This document shows, in pieces, positions 62,747 through 64,000 of a stretch of 64,000 nt of DNA. The notes under the pieces are model-generated. The model made no database searches and was not told where the DNA came from. It was given only the letters and a program-made list of their open reading frames with translations. Numbering within the stretch: position 1 is the first letter of the stretch; every line of letters begins with the position of its first letter. The translations under genes were made by a program, and so were the position numbers. The stretch lies in contig SVFF01000006.1 in assembly GCA_015057005.1 (NCBI GenBank), positions 1-64,000 on the forward strand, in the 5' to 3' direction. The stretch is from Lachnospiraceae bacterium. Its GTDB lineage: Bacteria; Bacillota; Clostridia; Lachnospirales; Lachnospiraceae.

Positions 62747-62788
62747 AAAAAAAGGAACCGGTTTCCAAAATAACCGATTCCTTTTTTT
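62747..62788. terminator. Bidirectional terminator before plsC
   Basis: AAAAAAAGGAA-CGGTT pairs with AACCG-TTCCTTTTTTT with one mismatch; it has A and T runs on both sides, so it can stop the plus-strand remnant and the minus-strand plsC. Confidence 0.85.
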
Positions 62789-62803
62789 ATTTTGTATCCT
62801 ATA

Positions 62804-63544
62804 TTACAAATCATACTTCTCTTTATTCTTAAAATAAGTCTCTGCAATGATCCCCTGCACATACTTGCCAATGGCCTTGCGGTTCTCCTTGTCCAGCTCA
62901 TTCATGTAAACAGGCTTGCCGTATTCGATTACTACGGTGGTCTTTTTTATTTTGGGGAAGTGATCCTCAAAAATGTCGGCGGAGTTGACGATGGTCATGG
63001 GGATGATGGGGACGCCGCCCTTGTCTGCAATCTTGAAGCTGCCGTCGTGAAAAGGCAGGAAGGTGTCGGAGGTCTTGTTGCGGGTGCCCTCCGGGAAAAT
63101 GCAGATGGAGATACCGCTTTTGACTTTTTCGATTGCCTCCAGAATGGTCTTTAAGCCCTCCTTTATGTTGTCACGGTCAAGGAAGAGGCAGTGGAGATTG
63201 CGCATCCAGATATTCAGCAGGGGCCATTTCTCGTTTTCTTTCTTGGAAACGTAGCCGGTGAGGCGGGGAACTCTCGCATAAGTCAGGATGATGTCGAAAA
63301 AGCTGCGGTGGTTGGCCACATAAAGAACCGCTGTGTCAGTGGGGATATTTTCCTCGCCTAAGGCAATCACATTGGTGCCGCAGATCCAAATGAGAACCCG
63401 GAAGGCCCATTTGACGATGGCCAGGGAACTTTTGTCCTTCAGAGCGGGATTGAATTTGCCGATGATCCATTCCACGATCATAAGAGGTATGGACAGTACT
63501 AAAAAAGAAACAACCCAGGTGACACCAAAAATAAAACGAATCAT
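62804..63544 (-). CDS. plsC: 1-acyl-sn-glycerol-3-phosphate acyltransferase
   Basis: 246 aa membrane-associated acyltransferase. It has an N-terminal hydrophobic segment (about 5-25), block I 'NHRSFFDIILTY' (HX4D as NHRSFFD, ~78-84), block III 'FPEGTRNK' (~150-157) and 'VPIIPMTIVNS'. It transfers a fatty acyl chain to lysophosphatidate, forming phosphatidate in phospholipid synthesis. The minus-strand start has AGAGGTAAAT. Monocistronic, divergent from the PrcB-type gene. Confidence 0.93.
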   Translation of the reverse strand: MIRFIFGVTWVVSFLVLSIPLMIVEWIIGKFNPALKDKSSLAIVKWAFRVLIWICGTNVIALGEENIPTDTAVLYVANHRSFFDIILTYARVPRLTGYVSKKENEKWPLLNIWMRNLHCLFLDRDNIKEGLKTILEAIEKVKSGISICIFPEGTRNKTSDTFLPFHDGSFKIADKGGVPIIPMTIVNSADIFEDHFPKIKKTTVVIEYGKPVYMNELDKENRKAIGKYVQGIIAETYFKNKEKYDL

Positions 63545-63704
63545 ATTTACCTCTGTTTCTGCCGCAATTTACGGCTGATTATAATTAAGACACGGAAGTC
63601 ATTTGCTGCATGTTGGCAGACTCTCAAACAGTGTCAGTATAACATATTTTTTGTACAATGTACATATAATGAAGCAAAACAAGTGGCGTGGATTGTGAGA
63701 GAGA

Positions 63705-64000
63705 ATGGAGAGAAAAAGTAGAAAAAATCGGATTAGAACAGTGGGAAAGAGGCTGGCGGCAGCATTGATTGGGAGTGTGGTGCTGTTATTAATAACCGGA
63801 TGCAGTATGATGAGCGGGGAACGTGTAAAGCTGCGGGATTTGGAATTTACGGTGCTTGGAGAAGAGAAGATCCCGGAGGAATTGCTGACGATCATGAAGG
63901 AAAAGGGCGCTGAGTCTTTTCAGCTGATTTACAGCGATAACGAGTATCTGTACATCAGTATAGGGTATGGTGAACAGTCCACCGGCGGTTACAGCATCGC
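63705..64000 (+). CDS. PrcB-domain lipoprotein, truncated by window end
   Basis: The first 98 codons of an open frame running off the window. A basic N-terminus leads to a lipoprotein signal with lipobox ITGC (Cys35). It continues 'VKLRDLEFTVLGEEKIPEELLTIMKEKGAESFQLIYSD' and 'YLYISIGYGEQSTGGYSI', the start of a PrcB_C-type domain ('protease complex subunit PrcB'). The gap to plsC has a TATAAT at 63665-63670 with no clear -35. The family's function in Firmicutes is poorly defined. Confidence 0.8.
   Translation, partial: MERKSRKNRIRTVGKRLAAALIGSVVLLLITGCSMMSGERVKLRDLEFTVLGEEKIPEELLTIMKEKGAESFQLIYSDNEYLYISIGYGEQSTGGYSI

Overview
The window looks like a chromosomal segment of a low-to-moderate GC Gram-positive anaerobe of the Clostridia, most probably a gut-type Lachnospiraceae. 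Pointers are the FtsEX / coiled-coil M23 / C-terminal-protease block, a ComF–CdaA–YbbR block with two lineage-type membrane proteins, a MurF with a membrane-embedded N-terminus, an acyl-ACP thioesterase, a T-box-controlled long (1056 aa) isoleucyl-tRNA synthetase, an Spo0A-type DNA-binding domain (spore-former ancestry), strong GGAGG ribosome sites and canonical sigma-A promoters. No rRNA, tRNA, CRISPR array, complete insertion sequence or prophage was seen.

Layout. 0.1-3.4 kb: DUF1508 protein (minus strand), CPBP membrane protease, acyl-ACP thioesterase, CvfB-like S1 protein. 3.4-9.0 kb: CdaR/PucR-type regulator, then ftsE-ftsX, an EnvC-like M23 protein and a CtpA-type S41 protease, a cell-wall-splitting/division module. 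9.1-14.0 kb: cyclase-family hydrolase, MATE transporter, then two visibly AT-rich genes (NlpC/P60 lipoprotein, O-antigen-ligase-like protein) that look acquired. 14.2-22.6 kb: uvrB, uvrA, mreB-like, recD2. 22.7-27.7 kb: comF, two uncharacterised membrane proteins, cdaA (c-di-AMP synthase), ybbR-domain regulator, HPr. 27.7-30.2 kb: DUF3048 lipoprotein (minus) and a GtrB/DPM1-type glycosyltransferase. 30.17-30.66 kb: a roughly 490-bp non-coding near-palindrome flanked by a 7-bp direct repeat, best read as a MITE-like mobile element, followed by a perfect inverted pair of Spo0A-box cores in front of a stand-alone Spo0A C-terminal-domain gene. 31.3-42.6 kb: an extracellular polysaccharide cluster (membrane proteins, five further glycosyltransferases, polyprenyl-phosphate sugar transferase, Wzz-like protein with a degenerate kinase-like tail, EpsG polymerase). 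42.6-56 kb: a frameshifted small secreted protein, a beta-propeller glycosidase-like protein, promoter plus T-box plus ileS, glycogen phosphorylase, an XRE-Uma2 fusion, an aconitase-superfamily hydratase, and an orphan sugar-binding lipoprotein interrupted by one amber codon. 56-64 kb: a LytM-domain protein lacking its zinc ligands, an alpha/beta hydrolase–MurF–Ddl operon, two gene remnants, an XRE–dCMP-deaminase fusion, PlsC and the start of a PrcB-type lipoprotein.

How it works together: much of the window serves the envelope. FtsEX/M23/CtpA drive peptidoglycan splitting, MreB-like sets shape, MurF and Ddl make the D-Ala-D-Ala stem end, c-di-AMP tunes turgor and wall homeostasis, and the EPS cluster builds a lipid-linked surface polymer. 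The most unusual items are the palindromic element with a candidate target duplication, the receiver-less Spo0A effector behind an inverted 0A-box operator, and the XRE–deaminase fusion.
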